Positions 52,661 to 62,578 of a DNA stretch of 64,000 nt are shown in pieces. This DNA is from Symbiodinium natans (lineage: Eukaryota > Sar > Dinophyceae > Suessiales > Symbiodiniaceae). How positions within the stretch are numbered: position 1 is the stretch's first letter; each line of letters starts with the position of its first letter. A program made the position numbers and the translations under genes. The stretch lies in NCBI GenBank assembly GCA_905221605.1, contig CAJNDS010002135.1, positions 1,059,001 to 1,123,000 of the forward strand. Reading direction: 5' to 3'. Under the pieces are notes generated by a model that was not told where the DNA came from, did no database searches, and saw nothing but the letters and a program-made list of their open reading frames with translations.

Positions 52661-52837
52661 GGTTTAAGTAAATTGAATATTTTGCCTCCCAGTAATATTT
52701 TGAATCAATTTACTTAAACTCGGCCTCCCAGAAGCGTTTTGGATTAGTTTACTCAAACTCTGCTTGTCAGCTGTTTAGACAAATAACCTGGGATATTCAG
52801 AATGATACCACATACAATTTCTATTTATTTTGTCTTG

Positions 52838-52960
52838 AGGGTTTAGGGTTTAGGGTTTAGGGTTTAGGGTTTTGGGTTTAGGGTTTAGGGTTTAGGGTTT
52901 AGGGTTTAGGGTTTAGGGTTTAGGGTTTAGGGTTTAGGGTTTAGGGTTTAGGGTTTAGGG
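52838..52960 (+). repeat. TTTAGGG array near the right end of the insertion
   Basis: About 17 near-perfect heptamers. A second block with GGGG variants follows at 53020-53110. Confidence 0.85.
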
Positions 52961-53230
52961 TCCCCGCCCCGACCCCCTGTGGTTTGGGCCCCCCTGTGGG
53001 GTAGTGTGGTTGGGGTTTGGGTTGAGGGTTTAGGGTTTAGGGTTTAGGGGTTTAGGGGTTTAGGGGTTTAGGGTTTAGGGTTTAGGGTTTAGGGATTAGG
53101 GTTTACGGCTGAGGGGGGGTGGTGGGGGGGGGATACTATGAGGGGGGGGGGGGGTACCGACACGGGACACGGAACCATATATGGGGTACCCTCTTCCAGG
53201 GTCCATACTCAGGGACCATGAAACTACCCC

Positions 53231-54361
53231 TACACCCTAAACCCTAAACCCTGAACCCTAAACCCTAAACCCTAAACCCTAAACCCTAAACCCTAAACCC
53301 AGAATCAATTGAATGACCAAGTGAACGCTAAGAGGGGATTCAATTGGTCCTTAAGGTGATGGCTTCCCTCATCAAAACTACAGACTTAGCTTAAGCAGCT
53401 TCATGGATTTCCTTTTCTCAGGGTTTAGGGTTTAGGGTTTTGGGTTTAGGGTTTAGGGTTAGGGTCTAGTAGAGATATAGCCCTTCGAACTGTGCGCAAC
53501 TGCGCTACAAGTCGCGTAACCATATGAGCAGGTTGTTCTTAGAAAGTGAAGGTTTGAAGTCCTAAACTCTACAGTAAGCCCGAAACCCAAACCGCTTTTC
53601 GGGTTCATCTGGTAGTACTCTTAACGTGCTTGTAGCTAGTCATGACCTTTTCAGGAAGGTCTGGGGCAGTGGGAGCTTATGCTTCAAAGCTCGGTCTAGG
53701 TGCGTCGGTTTAGGGCCAAACCCTAACCCCCAAACCCCAAAACTGCAGGATTGTTTAGGGCAATCCAAGGTTCAAACACACCCTAAACCCCAAACCCCAA
53801 ACCCCAAACCCCGAACCCCAAACCCCAAACCCCAAACCCTAAACCCTAAACCTAAACCCCAAACCCTAAACCCTAAACCCTGAACCCCGAAATACTGAGG
53901 CTAGGCTTCAAGGCTTGACTCGCCTCGGCCTCCTCCAACCTCCGACCTGTAAGGGCCCGGCCACGGACCCTCCTTTCAGGTTGAGGGTTTAGGGTTTAGG
54001 GTGTCCTCCCAGTCCCTAGGGTTTAGGGTTTAGGGTTGAGGGTTTAGGGTTGAGGGTTTAGGGTTTAGGGTTTAGGATTTAAACCGTAAACCCTAACACC
54101 CAAAACCGCGCCCTTGAGTTTTCAGGCCCTGTCTGGGCTCGCTGCACAGTTTCCAAACGGGAAGGTGGGGGGGGTTGCCCTTTTAGAGCCCAAGAAATCC
54201 CAAGAAGGCATCCCCCGCCCTCCAAGGGTACTGGTACCCCTTTTTCAGACCGTAAGCCCTAAACCCTAAACCCTAAACCCTAAACCCTAAACCCTAAACC
54301 CTAAACCCTAAACCCTAAACCCTAAACCCTAAACCCTAAACCCTAAACCCTAAACCCTAAA
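53231..54361. other. Repeat region with one possible plus exon
   Basis: CCCTAAA arrays at 53230-53300, 53780-53882 and 54258-54365. An island at 53657-53700 has a CTTTTCAG acceptor and CTAG|GTGCGT donor with three open frames. On the minus strand 53911-53946 reads R-R-L-E-E-A-E-A-S-Q after a CCCTTACAG acceptor. Neither is firm. Confidence 0.4.
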
Positions 54362-54367
54362 CCCTCC

Positions 54368-54446
54368 GGCTTTGAAGTCGCCACCCAACCGCGTGGGCAG
54401 TTGTTGCATGACCCTTCGTCAACGAAGCTGTGTGCCAAGAAGCGAA
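54368..54446 (+). CDS. Possible exon upstream of the small gene
   Basis: G-F-E-V-A-T-Q-P-R-G-Q-L-L-H-D-P-S-S-T-K then L-C-A-K-K is open after a CCCTAAA array. It ends where a family B element begins, so the element would be the whole following intron. Boundaries are approximate. Confidence 0.35.
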
Positions 54447-54449
54447 TAC

Positions 54450-54534
54450 TACTATTTGCTTACTAGCCCCCCTTATCCTTACATTGCCCTTATAAGGAAG
54501 AATATTGTATAATATATATATATATACATATATC

Positions 54535-54571
<37 letters not shown>

Positions 54572-54613
54572 TTATTTATATTTTTTGGGGGGGGGTTCTT
54601 AAGGAATTCGTAG
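54450..54613. mobile_element. Family B element expanded by a TA microsatellite
   Basis: CTACTATTTGCTTACTAGCC at the left and GGTTCTTAAGGAATTCGTAG at the right, with ACATTGCCCTTATAAGG inside as in other copies. An AT-rich dinucleotide tract fills 54507-54570. Confidence 0.65.
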
Positions 54614-54633
54614 AAATCACTCCCAGGTTCCAG

Positions 54634-54732
54634 ATGAGCTTGGCAGAAACCAAGCAGACGTCGGTGGTGGAGGTCACATCCGTAGCCTTGGCGCCTTGCT
54701 CAGCCCCAGCCGAGTTTCTACATTTGTGTAAG
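54634..54732 (+). CDS. Small two-exon gene, exon 1
   Basis: ATG follows the acceptor TCACTCCCAG by six bases. M-S-L-A-E-T-K-Q-T-S-V-V-E-V-T-S-V-A-L-A continues to F-L-H-L-C-K and a good AAG|GTCAGT donor in phase 0. It may be internal if an upstream exon joins it. Confidence 0.5.
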
Positions 54733-54835
54733 GTCAGTTGTGGTTGTTGTTTCCCTAAACCCTAAACCCTAAACCCTGGGGCAATTCGGGGATGATGGAG
54801 ATCCCACCCCCCTCCGCCGCCCCCCGCCCCCCCAG

Positions 54836-54916
54836 TGGCCAAGTACCAGGTGCAGCGTGGAGCTGTGCGGCTCCATCGAAGCGAGCTTTGACGACTTCTG
54901 CGAAAAAAGGGCCTGA
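54836..54916 (+). CDS. Small two-exon gene, exon 2
   Basis: Acceptor CCCCCCCAG; in phase 0 W-P-S-T-R-C-S-V-E-L-C-G-S-I-E-A-S-F-D-D then F-C-E-K-R-A and TGA. Third positions are mostly GC. With exon 1 the product is 59 residues, ending in a Cys-rich acidic tail; no family recognised. Confidence 0.5.
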   Translation, partial: WPSTRCSVELCGSIEASFDDFCEKRA

Positions 54917-55427
54917 ACAACTAGAATCGGTGTCTTTTTTTTTTTTTTTGGGGGGGGGGGGTGGGTGGGTGGGTGGGGGTATTCTAGCATTATTTACATA
55001 GGGACCACAAGGAAAAACCGCTGGCAATTATTCCGACCGCTCTGTTGCATCCGCTGCGCATTGTTTTCAAAGAGCACCACTCTGCTTGTCTTCAGGTTTC
55101 GTGTTCACGCGGAATGCCTTGGTGCTTGTGCTCCCGATGACCCGAATATCCGAGGCCTAAACCCTAATTACACCCCAACGCCTAAACCCTAAACCCGAAC
55201 CCACAGGAATGGTGGGGAAGGCGTCCTTTCAGCACCCCATCGGCCCCCAACCCTCTAGACAAGGTGGCCAGCGTATGGGTTTGGGTTGATCAAGTTGACG
55301 CGTCAAGTTCACGTTCATGAGATATGAATAGCCCTCCTCCCCTCCCCCTCAACAAAAAAGTATCATCAATTAGGAAGATGCGCAACCGTTATGTGAGCCC
55401 CAGAAAGGTAGCCCTATTTTCGGAAGC

Positions 55428-55630
55428 TCCATACTTGGAGGTTCATGGTACTTAGTATATAACCCGATTATGAATGTACTTGTAACCCAAATTGTAACCC
55501 CATTGGGGTACTTAAGGGGCTTCTATGTGGGTTATGACTACACTTATAATGGGTTGCCCTAAACCCTAAACCTTAAACCCTAAACCCTAAACCCTAAACC
55601 AATATGGGCTACGAAGTACTCTGAACCTCC
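55428..55630. mobile_element. Family D element
   Basis: ACTTGGAGGTTCATGGTACT at the left is mirrored by AGTACTCTGAACCTCCAAGTG at the right. A CCCTAAA tract (55556-55600) lies inside the right arm. Matches 13150-13390. Confidence 0.65.
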
Positions 55631-56119
55631 AAGTGTGGAAATGCAGGGTTCAGGGTTACGGCTTCGGGAATCGCGGAAGAGGGCCAACCTTAGCCTGCAA
55701 GAAGTGGCTAACCCCTAAACCGCAAACCCTAAATCCTAAACCCTAAACCCTAAACCTAAACCCTAAAACCCTACACCTTAGAATGGTTTATCGAGAGGTG
55801 CCTGTACGAGCGACGCACGCCCGCCTGCATGTGTTCAAGGGTTCAGGGTTTGGGGGTTTAAGCAGCCCTGTAAACCCTATGCAAACCCGAAAGCCCAGTC
55901 CCGCCACAAAACCGTACTCCCGTCCCCAAACCTCGGACCCGAAGAGCCTAAACCCCTATACAAGGCCCTATACTACCACGGGAACCTTGCACTACATGCC
56001 CCCTTGAATCCCCCTCCTTCAAGAACCCCAAAACCCTAAGCCCGAAACCCTAACCCTAAACCCTAAACCCCTGACCCCAAACCCATGTGGTCCATTAAGA
56101 GCTCCGTTTAAAAAAGTCT

Positions 56120-56275
56120 ACAACCAAGACAGCCCCGGTGGGAACCCCTTAATTAAGGAATATACCTTAAATTACAATAGGAACCTAAACCTAAACCCTA
56201 AACCCTAAACCCTATTTAAGGTCTATTCCTTAATGAAGGGGTTTTGGAGTCTCTGGGTTCCACCCCATGCCGAGG
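56120..56275. mobile_element. Hairpin element with CCCTAAA loop
   Basis: GGTGGGAACCCCTTAATTAA and GGAATATACCTTAAAT are mirrored by ATTTAAGGTCTATTCC and TTAATGAAGGGGTTTTGG. The loop is largely CCCTAAA repeat (56186-56215). Confidence 0.6.
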
Positions 56276-57296
56276 TGAAGACTGGCCGACTCACCGTGCT
56301 GTGTGCTGGCCGGAGGCTTGCGAAAGCCCCAAGCCCCAAGCCCTAAGCCCTAAGCCCTAAACCCTAAACCCTAAAATCAGATCCCTAACATGGACCGGCA
56401 TAAGCTTAAGACTGTCGAATTTTAGGGTTAGGGTTCAGGGTTTCCGGGTTTCAGGGTTTAGGGCTTTGGGTTTCGGTTGCCCCTGTACCGACTGTCGACT
56501 CGCTGTCTCTAAGTTAGGTTCCCTGACTGCCCTTGATATATGGCTCCACATGATAGTAGGAACCCCAAAATAACGCCGCTTGGGTCAGCATCTCAAGTCC
56601 AATCAGCAACTAGTCAAGCAGCCAATAAAGTGAAGGAGAAACTGTGTCCCGCAACAGTAGGAACCCTAAACCCTAAACCCTAAACCCTGTTGCTTCACAT
56701 CTCAAAGCCAGCTTTCCTTTCAAGTCAGCATGCCAAGGCTCAATACGCCCCAGCAAGCTAAAAGGGCCAGTAGGCTCGAAAGCCTAGGGGTTTAGGGTTT
56801 AGGGTTTAGGGTTTAGGGTTGAGGGTTGAGGGTTGAGGGTTTAGCGTTTAGGGTTTAGGGTTTAGGGTTTAGGGCCTACGGCGTGCCCATGGCTTAAATG
56901 GCCTGCCAGGCTCAAATGTTAGGCACAAACTTTCGTGGGCATAGGCAAGCCATGCCTAACGCCTGTGCCCACGAAAGTCTGTGCCTCGTGCCCATGCTCA
57001 GGAAAGCCGTGCCTATGCCCACCCACTTGTATATATATATATATATATATATATATTCATATTTATATACATATATATACATAAATGTATACATTAAAAA
57101 TCAATAAACATGTAAATATTTAGATATACATTTTTCTATATGGTAACAGATGTTTAGGGTTTAGGAAGAAGACTCCTCCGCCCTTGCAGTGCGCCGATTT
57201 TGGTAGGCCCCTAAACCCTAAACCCTAAACCCCAAACCCTAAACCCCAAACCCTAAACCCTAAACCCTAAACCCCAAACCCTAAACCCTAAACCCT

Positions 57297-57417
57297 CTTG
57301 AAGAGGGATGCACACATGTAGAACGCTGGGACTGCGGAAGGAGGGGCCGTAAAGTGAAGACGGTCCTTTCTTTGCGGCATTGAAGTGTGTGGATGCAGGA
57401 TCCCGCTTCAAGAGGGT
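57297..57417. mobile_element. Inverted-repeat island between opposite arrays
   Basis: CCCTCTTGAAGAGGGAT at the left and ATCCCGCTTCAAGAGGG at the right are inverted. The ends merge with CCCTAAA on the left and TTTAGGG on the right. It could also contain an exon, but no clear frame was found. Confidence 0.5.
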
Positions 57418-58069
57418 TTAGGGTTTAGGGTTTAGGGTTTAGGGTTTAGGGTTTAGGGTTTAGGGCGTTTAGGGCTTAGGGCTAGCCCCAAAGCCTCGAC
57501 CCGAGCACCCCAAACCCTACACCCTACAGACTGAAGCCCGAAACTTTAACCCCCGAAACCCCGAAAGCCCAAGCCCCCAAAGTAGATTTCAAGCCCTGAG
57601 GCTTCCAACCCCGGGGCCCTAAACCTGGCACCCCGAGACCCTAAACCCGAAGCCCTAAACCCTATATACCCCCAAACCCTACATCCGATGGACATCAAGC
57701 TCTGAAGCCCCAAAACCCAAAACCCGAAACCTTGAACCCTAATCCCGAAACCCTAAGCCGTAAACCCTAAACCCTAAAACCGGAAACCCCCCCAAACTTT
57801 CGAGGAGCCTCCGACTGCTGGGACCCTCCTAGGCCTGACTCAGGGCTTTCGGAGAAGGATGCTCCGAACCCTGAACCCTAAACCCTTCTCCCTAAACCCC
57901 AAACCCTAAAGCCTAAACTGACCCTAAACCCCAAACCCTAAACCCTAAACTGACCCTAAACCCCAAAGCTCAATACGAAACCCTAAGCCCTAAACCCCAA
58001 ACCCTAAACTGACCCTAAACCCTAACCCTAAACCCTAAACCCTAAATGCGAAACCCTTGTGTGCGCAGT

Positions 58070-58139
58070 GAAGAAATTTGGCTGTAGAGATACCGCGGTC
58101 GACCAGACCCTCAACCGAAGCACTCAACACATGATGCCG
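58070..58139 (+). CDS. Possible exon, unrecognised
   Basis: TGTGCGCAG acceptor, open frame K-K-F-G-C-R-D-T-A-V-D-Q-T-L-N-R-S-T-Q-H, donor CCGG|GTAACC. CCCTAAA repeat on both sides. No family recognised. Confidence 0.4.
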
Positions 58140-58303
58140 GGTAACCCTAGACCCTAAACCCTAAGCCCTAAACCCTAAACCCTAAGCCCTAAACCCTGAA
58201 CCCTAAACCCTGAACCTGTGTTCAATGTGGACTTACTTACCCAGTAGTTGAACTTTACGCTTCTTGGGTTTCCTTGTTTAGAGCAATAAGTTTAACCTTT
58301 TTT

Positions 58304-58388
58304 CCTTGGCCATTGGAGAAGTAAGAACCCTAAACCCTAAGCCCTAAACCCTAAACCCCAAACCCCCCTTGGCTATTGGAGAAGAAAG
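58304..58388 (+). other. CCCTAAA insertion flanked by an 18-bp direct repeat
   Basis: CCTTGGCCATTGGAGAAG at 58304 recurs as CCTTGGCTATTGGAGAAG at 58367 (one mismatch). Between the copies is TAAGAACCC plus CCCTAAA repeat. The first copy joins the insert as GAGAA|GTAAGA and the second ends in GAGAAG, so the block already has donor- and acceptor-like ends. Confidence 0.6.
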
Positions 58389-59347
58389 TGGAGGGTAGGA
58401 CCCCCTGCCAGAACATCCTCCCGCAATTTGCCGGTTGGCCTTCGCGAACTTAAGTGTGAACCGCCTTTCATTGAAGGAGGTTTGAGGATCGAGGGTTTAG
58501 GGTTTAGGGTTTAGGCTTTAGGGTTTAGGGTTTAGGGTTTCATTGTGCAGTTAAATGCAAGGCATTCACATGCCTAGCAACATACACATGCCCTGCACTA
58601 AAGTTAGGGTTTCAGGTTTAGGGTTTTAGAGTCTAGGCGTGCCCAGTTTGAGTTCTATTGGGGCGGTGGGGGCAGGGGGGTACCGACCCGGGACACAGAA
58701 CCGCGCACACACACGTACATCTGCATCAATACATCTTTACGTATGCACTAGATAGTTACTGTACTCTTGTGTATTCTCTGTGTATATTGACACGAGAGAT
58801 CAAAAGGGCTTGTTCTTTCGGCCAGCCTAAACCCTAAACCCTAAACCCTAAACCCTAAACCCTAAACCCTAAACCCTAAACCCTAAACCCTAAACCCTAA
58901 ACCCTAAACCCTAAACCCTAACCCGTAAACCCTAAACCCTAAACCCTAAACCCTAAACCCTAAACCCTAAACCCTAAACCCTAAACCCTAAACCCTAAAA
59001 CCCTAAAACCCTAAACCCTAAACCCTAAACCCTAAACCCTACACCCTAAATCTTAAGCTGCATTCACATGCGCACACCCTAAACCCCCGCTTCTCAGCCC
59101 TCTGAGCATTGTGTCAGCACCCAAAGAATGGTCAAAGACTTCTTGAGGGTCTCATAAACAGAAGGTTTAGGGTTTAGGGTTTAGGGTTTAGGGCTTAGGG
59201 CTTAGGGCTTAGGGCTTAGGGCTTCGGGCGGGGCTGCACGTGATAGGTGTGTGCCGTCGCCTTGGGGCTTACAGGCTGCCCTGCAAACCCACAGGGCATT
59301 TCCCTCCGTTTCCATAGATCCGGGCAGTGGCTTCCTACGTGCACACC
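58389..59347. other. Region upstream of sulfotransferase S2
   Basis: TTTAGGG repeat at 58494-58540; the sequence GGTACCGACCCGGGACACAG at 58679 matches the right edge of the 3.2-kb insertion. A long CCCTAAA array occupies 58827-59045. Sequence 59240-59318 matches the region upstream of S1 and ends in TTTCCATAG. Confidence 0.6.
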
Positions 59348-59779
59348 ATGATCAGCAAGGTGTGCCTGCTTGCCGCTTTCCACGTTTGCCTCTCTGAGTT
59401 CGTTCTTGATGTGGGGGCGCCGCGTAGCGGCACCCAAAGTATGTTTGAGGCACTGAAGCAGCTGGGTCTGAATGCCCTTTGGAGTGGTTACTACACGCAA
59501 CTGCGATGGCCTTGGTGCGATTATCTGTTTGCCAATGGCACGCGGCCGCCATTTGACAACCTGACAGGCTTCGAAGCAGCTATGGACGAGCCTTTCCATC
59601 TGCTCTATGATGAGGTTCTGCAGGCGATTCCTGACGCCAAGTTCGTGTACACAGTTGCTGACCCAGATTCATGGTATGACCAGTACCTGGAGTTCTACGC
59701 ATACCAAGAGCGCGACCGAGACTCTGAGAACCGCCAGGTTTACCAAAGGCACAAGTATTATCCGGGCCATGAGACGGAC
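59348..59779 (+). CDS. Sulfotransferase S2, exon 1 (P-loop part)
   Basis: Closely similar to S1 exon 1: hydrophobic start M-I-S-K-V-C-L-L-A-A-F-H-V-C-L-S, P-loop V-G-A-P-R-S-G-T-Q-S, and Y-T-V-A-D-P-D-S-W-Y, again with Ala where the family normally has Arg. It carries a few extra residues near the end (E-R-D-R-D-S-E-N-R). Donor GAC|GTGACA as in S1; unspliced, the frame would stop at 59803. Confidence 0.8.
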
Positions 59780-59917
59780 GTGACACACAGCATCCTGGTT
59801 TAGATATTGTTCTACTTTTCACTGATATCTAATGAGGAGTCCCAGCCCCTTCATGAATTTCGCCCAGAATCTGAAACCCCCAAACCCTAAACCCTAAACC
59901 CTTTGCCCTTCAACTAG

Positions 59918-60010
59918 GACTGTCGAGCCTGCGGGGAAAGCAGGGTGAGCGGCTATCTGAGCGAACACGCGCAGACTTCTTCCCACGACCTCTGGGGCAC
60001 CCGTCACTCG
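59918..60010 (+). CDS. Sulfotransferase S2, exon 2
   Basis: L-S-S-L-R-G-K-Q-G-E-R-L-S-E-R-T-R-A-D-F then F-P-R-P-L-G-H-P-S. Differences from S1 are mainly synonymous. The acceptor used in S1 (CTCAG) reads TTCAA here, so the next AG (ACTAG) would shift the start by four bases. That raises doubt about whether S2 splices correctly. Confidence 0.6.
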
Positions 60011-60355
60011 GCTGTGTTAACGGCGTATCAATCTGAACCATTATAACATATATGATATATCCAAAATTTGACGCATGATGTAAAACATGCAACATGAAGT
60101 ACAACATAAGTTTAGTAGATCATGGCCACGAAAATTCAAAGAACATCTGAATCGAACATATCATATGATAGGAGAAAACATTATTTATAAAGAGAGGAGA
60201 ATAATCCCTAAACCCTAAACCCTAAACCCTCTAAAAAGAAGCGCGCCAAACCAAGAAGCTGGGGACCGGAAGCTGGAGAACCGTAAAGGCCCAAAGCCGA
60301 CCACCAGCAAAAAGAAGTTTCCTACAATTTCGCATATATCATATATATATATATC

Positions 60356-60392
<37 letters not shown>

Positions 60393-60694
60393 GTCCCCCC
60401 CCCCCCCCCCAAAGATCCACCTGTTTTCCCCTTTTTCCCTCTGCTGATGTGTCGTTGCTGTGTTGTTGATGTGCTACTGTACGTTTTCTATGTCTTAATA
60501 GCCAAACACATGATAATAAACGACACACGACACCACTACCTTTATTTACTTGCCGCGTGAATTTAAACCGCATTTAAAAATTTGCGTTAAATGCAGACCA
60601 CCCCCAGGAACCAAGAACCAAGAGCCAAGATGCTCAGGACTCTTGATTTTGGAATCTTCGTTCCTGGGGCCTGGCTGCATTTAAAACCGCATTT

Positions 60695-60850
60695 AAAAGT
60701 TTTAAGTTAAATGCAGGCCAGCCCCAGGAGCCAAGGACCAAGATGCCCAGGACTCTTGATTCTTAAGAACCAAGAATCAAGAGTCCTGGGCATCTTGGTT
60801 CTTGGTTCCTGGGGCTGGTCTGCATGCAACTTAAGCTTTTAAATGCAAGC
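60695..60850. repeat. Large near-perfect palindrome
   Basis: Arms of about 70 bp centre near 60775: AGGACCAAGATGCCCAGGAC and TCTTGATTCTTAAGAACC on the left are mirrored by CCAAGAATCAAGAGTCCTGG and GCATCTTGGTTCTTGG on the right. A third, diverged copy of one arm lies at 60565-60680. Confidence 0.85.
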
Positions 60851-62399
60851 TTAAATGCAAAAAAAACCCTAAGCCCACCATCTTCAACACTCCGTACTAA
60901 AATCTGGGAGTCGCGGACGCATTTCCTTTCCATACTCTGGCTCTAGGATTCACTGGCTCATTTACAGCACCACAAATTCACTGACCCGCTGACGCATCAA
61001 CCCACACTCACTCGACCACCGAGTCACTCACTCATTGCTTACAAGCATTAAATTTGCAACAGGGGGCGGGAAGGGGAGGGTACCAGGGGTCTTCCACATA
61101 GCCAGGACCCCTAAACACCCGCCAGCCCTCCCCTTCCCTGCGCTCCACTTCTGGCTCATTCTTTAAACCTATTCGTTTAAGGGTTTAGGGTTTCAAAGAG
61201 AAGCCCCGAAACAATTTCGGGATAAGCAATTAAACCCAAACCCTTAACTTTTAGACCCTAGATGCTTCAGGTTTAAAGGTTTAGGGTGTAAGATTTAGGC
61301 ATTTACACATAGGTCGGCAATTAAACTTAAACCTTTAAACTTTGAACCCTATAGGTTTAATGTTTAAAGGTTTAGGGTTTAAGATGTATAGGCATTAAAA
61401 CCTAAGCCCATAGAGTCCAAACCTTAGGGTTTAAGGTTGAGGCATTTAAACCTTAACCCTAAACCTTTGGGGGTCTGAACCCTAAAACCCAACAGGGCCC
61501 CAAAAGGCTCAAAGGTTTTAACCCTTGAACGTATACATGCCCAGGCCTTAGGTTTGTAAACCATTAAAGCATGTAGGGTTTAAATGTTTAGACTTTTTTG
61601 CAGGGTTTATCTCTAAAACCCTCACGGGCTTAGCCCTATAGGGTTTAAACCCTATATGCTAAAGGTTTAGGCAGTCCCTATGGAAGTAGAAGCTTACAAC
61701 GTGGGGCGACCTTGTGCTCGAACACCGTGATTAGCAGATACGCTCTCTGTACTAGACATAGTGATGCTGGTTTGCTTCTTCGAGAAGGCGATCAGAGGAC
61801 AGTACGTGTTGGGTCCCACCAAATACAATGCATCTTAAGGTCCAGGGAGGAGTTGATGTAACAAACTAGGATAGGGGCCGCCCCTAAACCGATACCCAGC
61901 TCCCATACGAGCGACCACTTTTATTACGTTGCAGGAGGTTTCTTGTGGCGGAGATAGAAATCCACGTTCATGCCTAAAACCTCGGAAAGCGATAGGCCCC
62001 CCCCCCCCCCCCCCCCCCCAAAAAGCGATACCCTCAATCTTGAAATTCCTGCATAACCGATAGGGGGCCGACCCTATTCCACGCGCCAGTCAGGACGTAC
62101 AGTACTACAGGGTGGGGCCCCCTTACTGTACTAACTGTAGTTAAGGGACTTATAACCTAATTTAGGATCCTTATAACCCAATTTAGGGCTCTTATAACTC
62201 TACTTATAACTAGGGGGCCCCACCTTGTAGAGGTTTGGACCGCTACTCACATGATGCATTCTATGTGCTGTGTTCGATGATACTGTATTGTACTGTGTTG
62301 TATACCATATTCGTTTACATTCCAAAATGCAAAGTTATGTTGTTGCCTTTTTGCCGACCTTACATCATGAGTTTTCTTTCACCCATGTTTTACAACCAC

Positions 62400-62503
62400 C
62401 ACAGCCAACGACGACGACAATACCAACGACGATGACGCCGACGACAACAACCACAACGACCACGACGACCACGACGACGACCACGACCACGACGACGACC
62501 ACC

Positions 62504-62537
<34 letters not shown>

Positions 62538-62570
62538 AGACGCTGACGCTGACGCTGACACTGACACTCG
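62400..62570 (+). repeat. CGA/CAA trinucleotide microsatellite
   Basis: Imperfect ACG, ACC and AAC triplets end in GCTGACGCTGACACTGACAC directly before S2 exon 3. Long open frames across it on both strands are by-products of the triplet period. Confidence 0.9.
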
Positions 62571-62578
62571 TTGAGAAG

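Larger units (their letters stand above)
49921..53170. mobile_element. 3.2-kb insertion with homopolymer ends
   Basis: Left edge GTATGGTGCAGCGTCGCT next to a long poly-C tract; right edge a poly-G tract then GTACCGACACGGGACACGGA. The left edge reappears inverted at 63467-63485 beside an 80-base G run, and the right edge reappears at 58679-58700. The interior contains TTTAGGG repeat near both ends and otherwise unusual, partly AT-rich and partly purine-rich sequence, plus a gene at 50794-51202. Confidence 0.55.
49841..53230. mobile_element. Family A element interrupted by a 3.2-kb insertion
   Basis: The left half (TAGTTTCATGGGCTC, GTCCCTAACCTCCTCTAAAA, GCATAGGGGGTACACGG) stops near 49920. The right half (GGGGTACCCTCTTCCAGGG, GGGACCATGAAACTACCCC) resumes near 53175. 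The outer ends are inverted repeats of each other. What lies between is a separate insertion. Confidence 0.65.
54917..58069. other. Repeat and element region, no firm gene
   Basis: T and G runs (54933-54961), a GTGGGTGGGTGG run, family D at 55428-55630, a hairpin element at 56120-56275, TTTAGGG arrays (56790-56870, 57415-57470), a TA microsatellite (57030-57060), an inverted-repeat element at 57297-57417, and degenerate CCCTAAA repeat (57490-58050). Confidence 0.5.
60011..62578 (+). other. S2 long intron with inserted sequences
   Basis: In S1 the corresponding intron is about 260 bases; here it is over 2.5 kb. It holds a segment shared with 46470 (60262-60350), a TA microsatellite and C run (60335-60408), a large palindrome (60545-60870), degenerate GGTTTAAA-type repeat (61170-61680), a C run (61998-62019), repeated CTTATAAC phrases (62147-62210) and a CGA/CAA microsatellite (62400-62570). 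Confidence 0.6.

Noticed and set aside
53626-53883. Proteins made of N-P-K-P-Q-T-L-type units here and elsewhere
   Set aside because: This is the translation of CCCTAAA repeat and appears wherever the array is in frame.
54505-54600. Tyr/Ile-rich frames in TA tracts here and at 56.9-57.1 and 60.2-60.4 kb
   Set aside because: They are translations of TA microsatellites.
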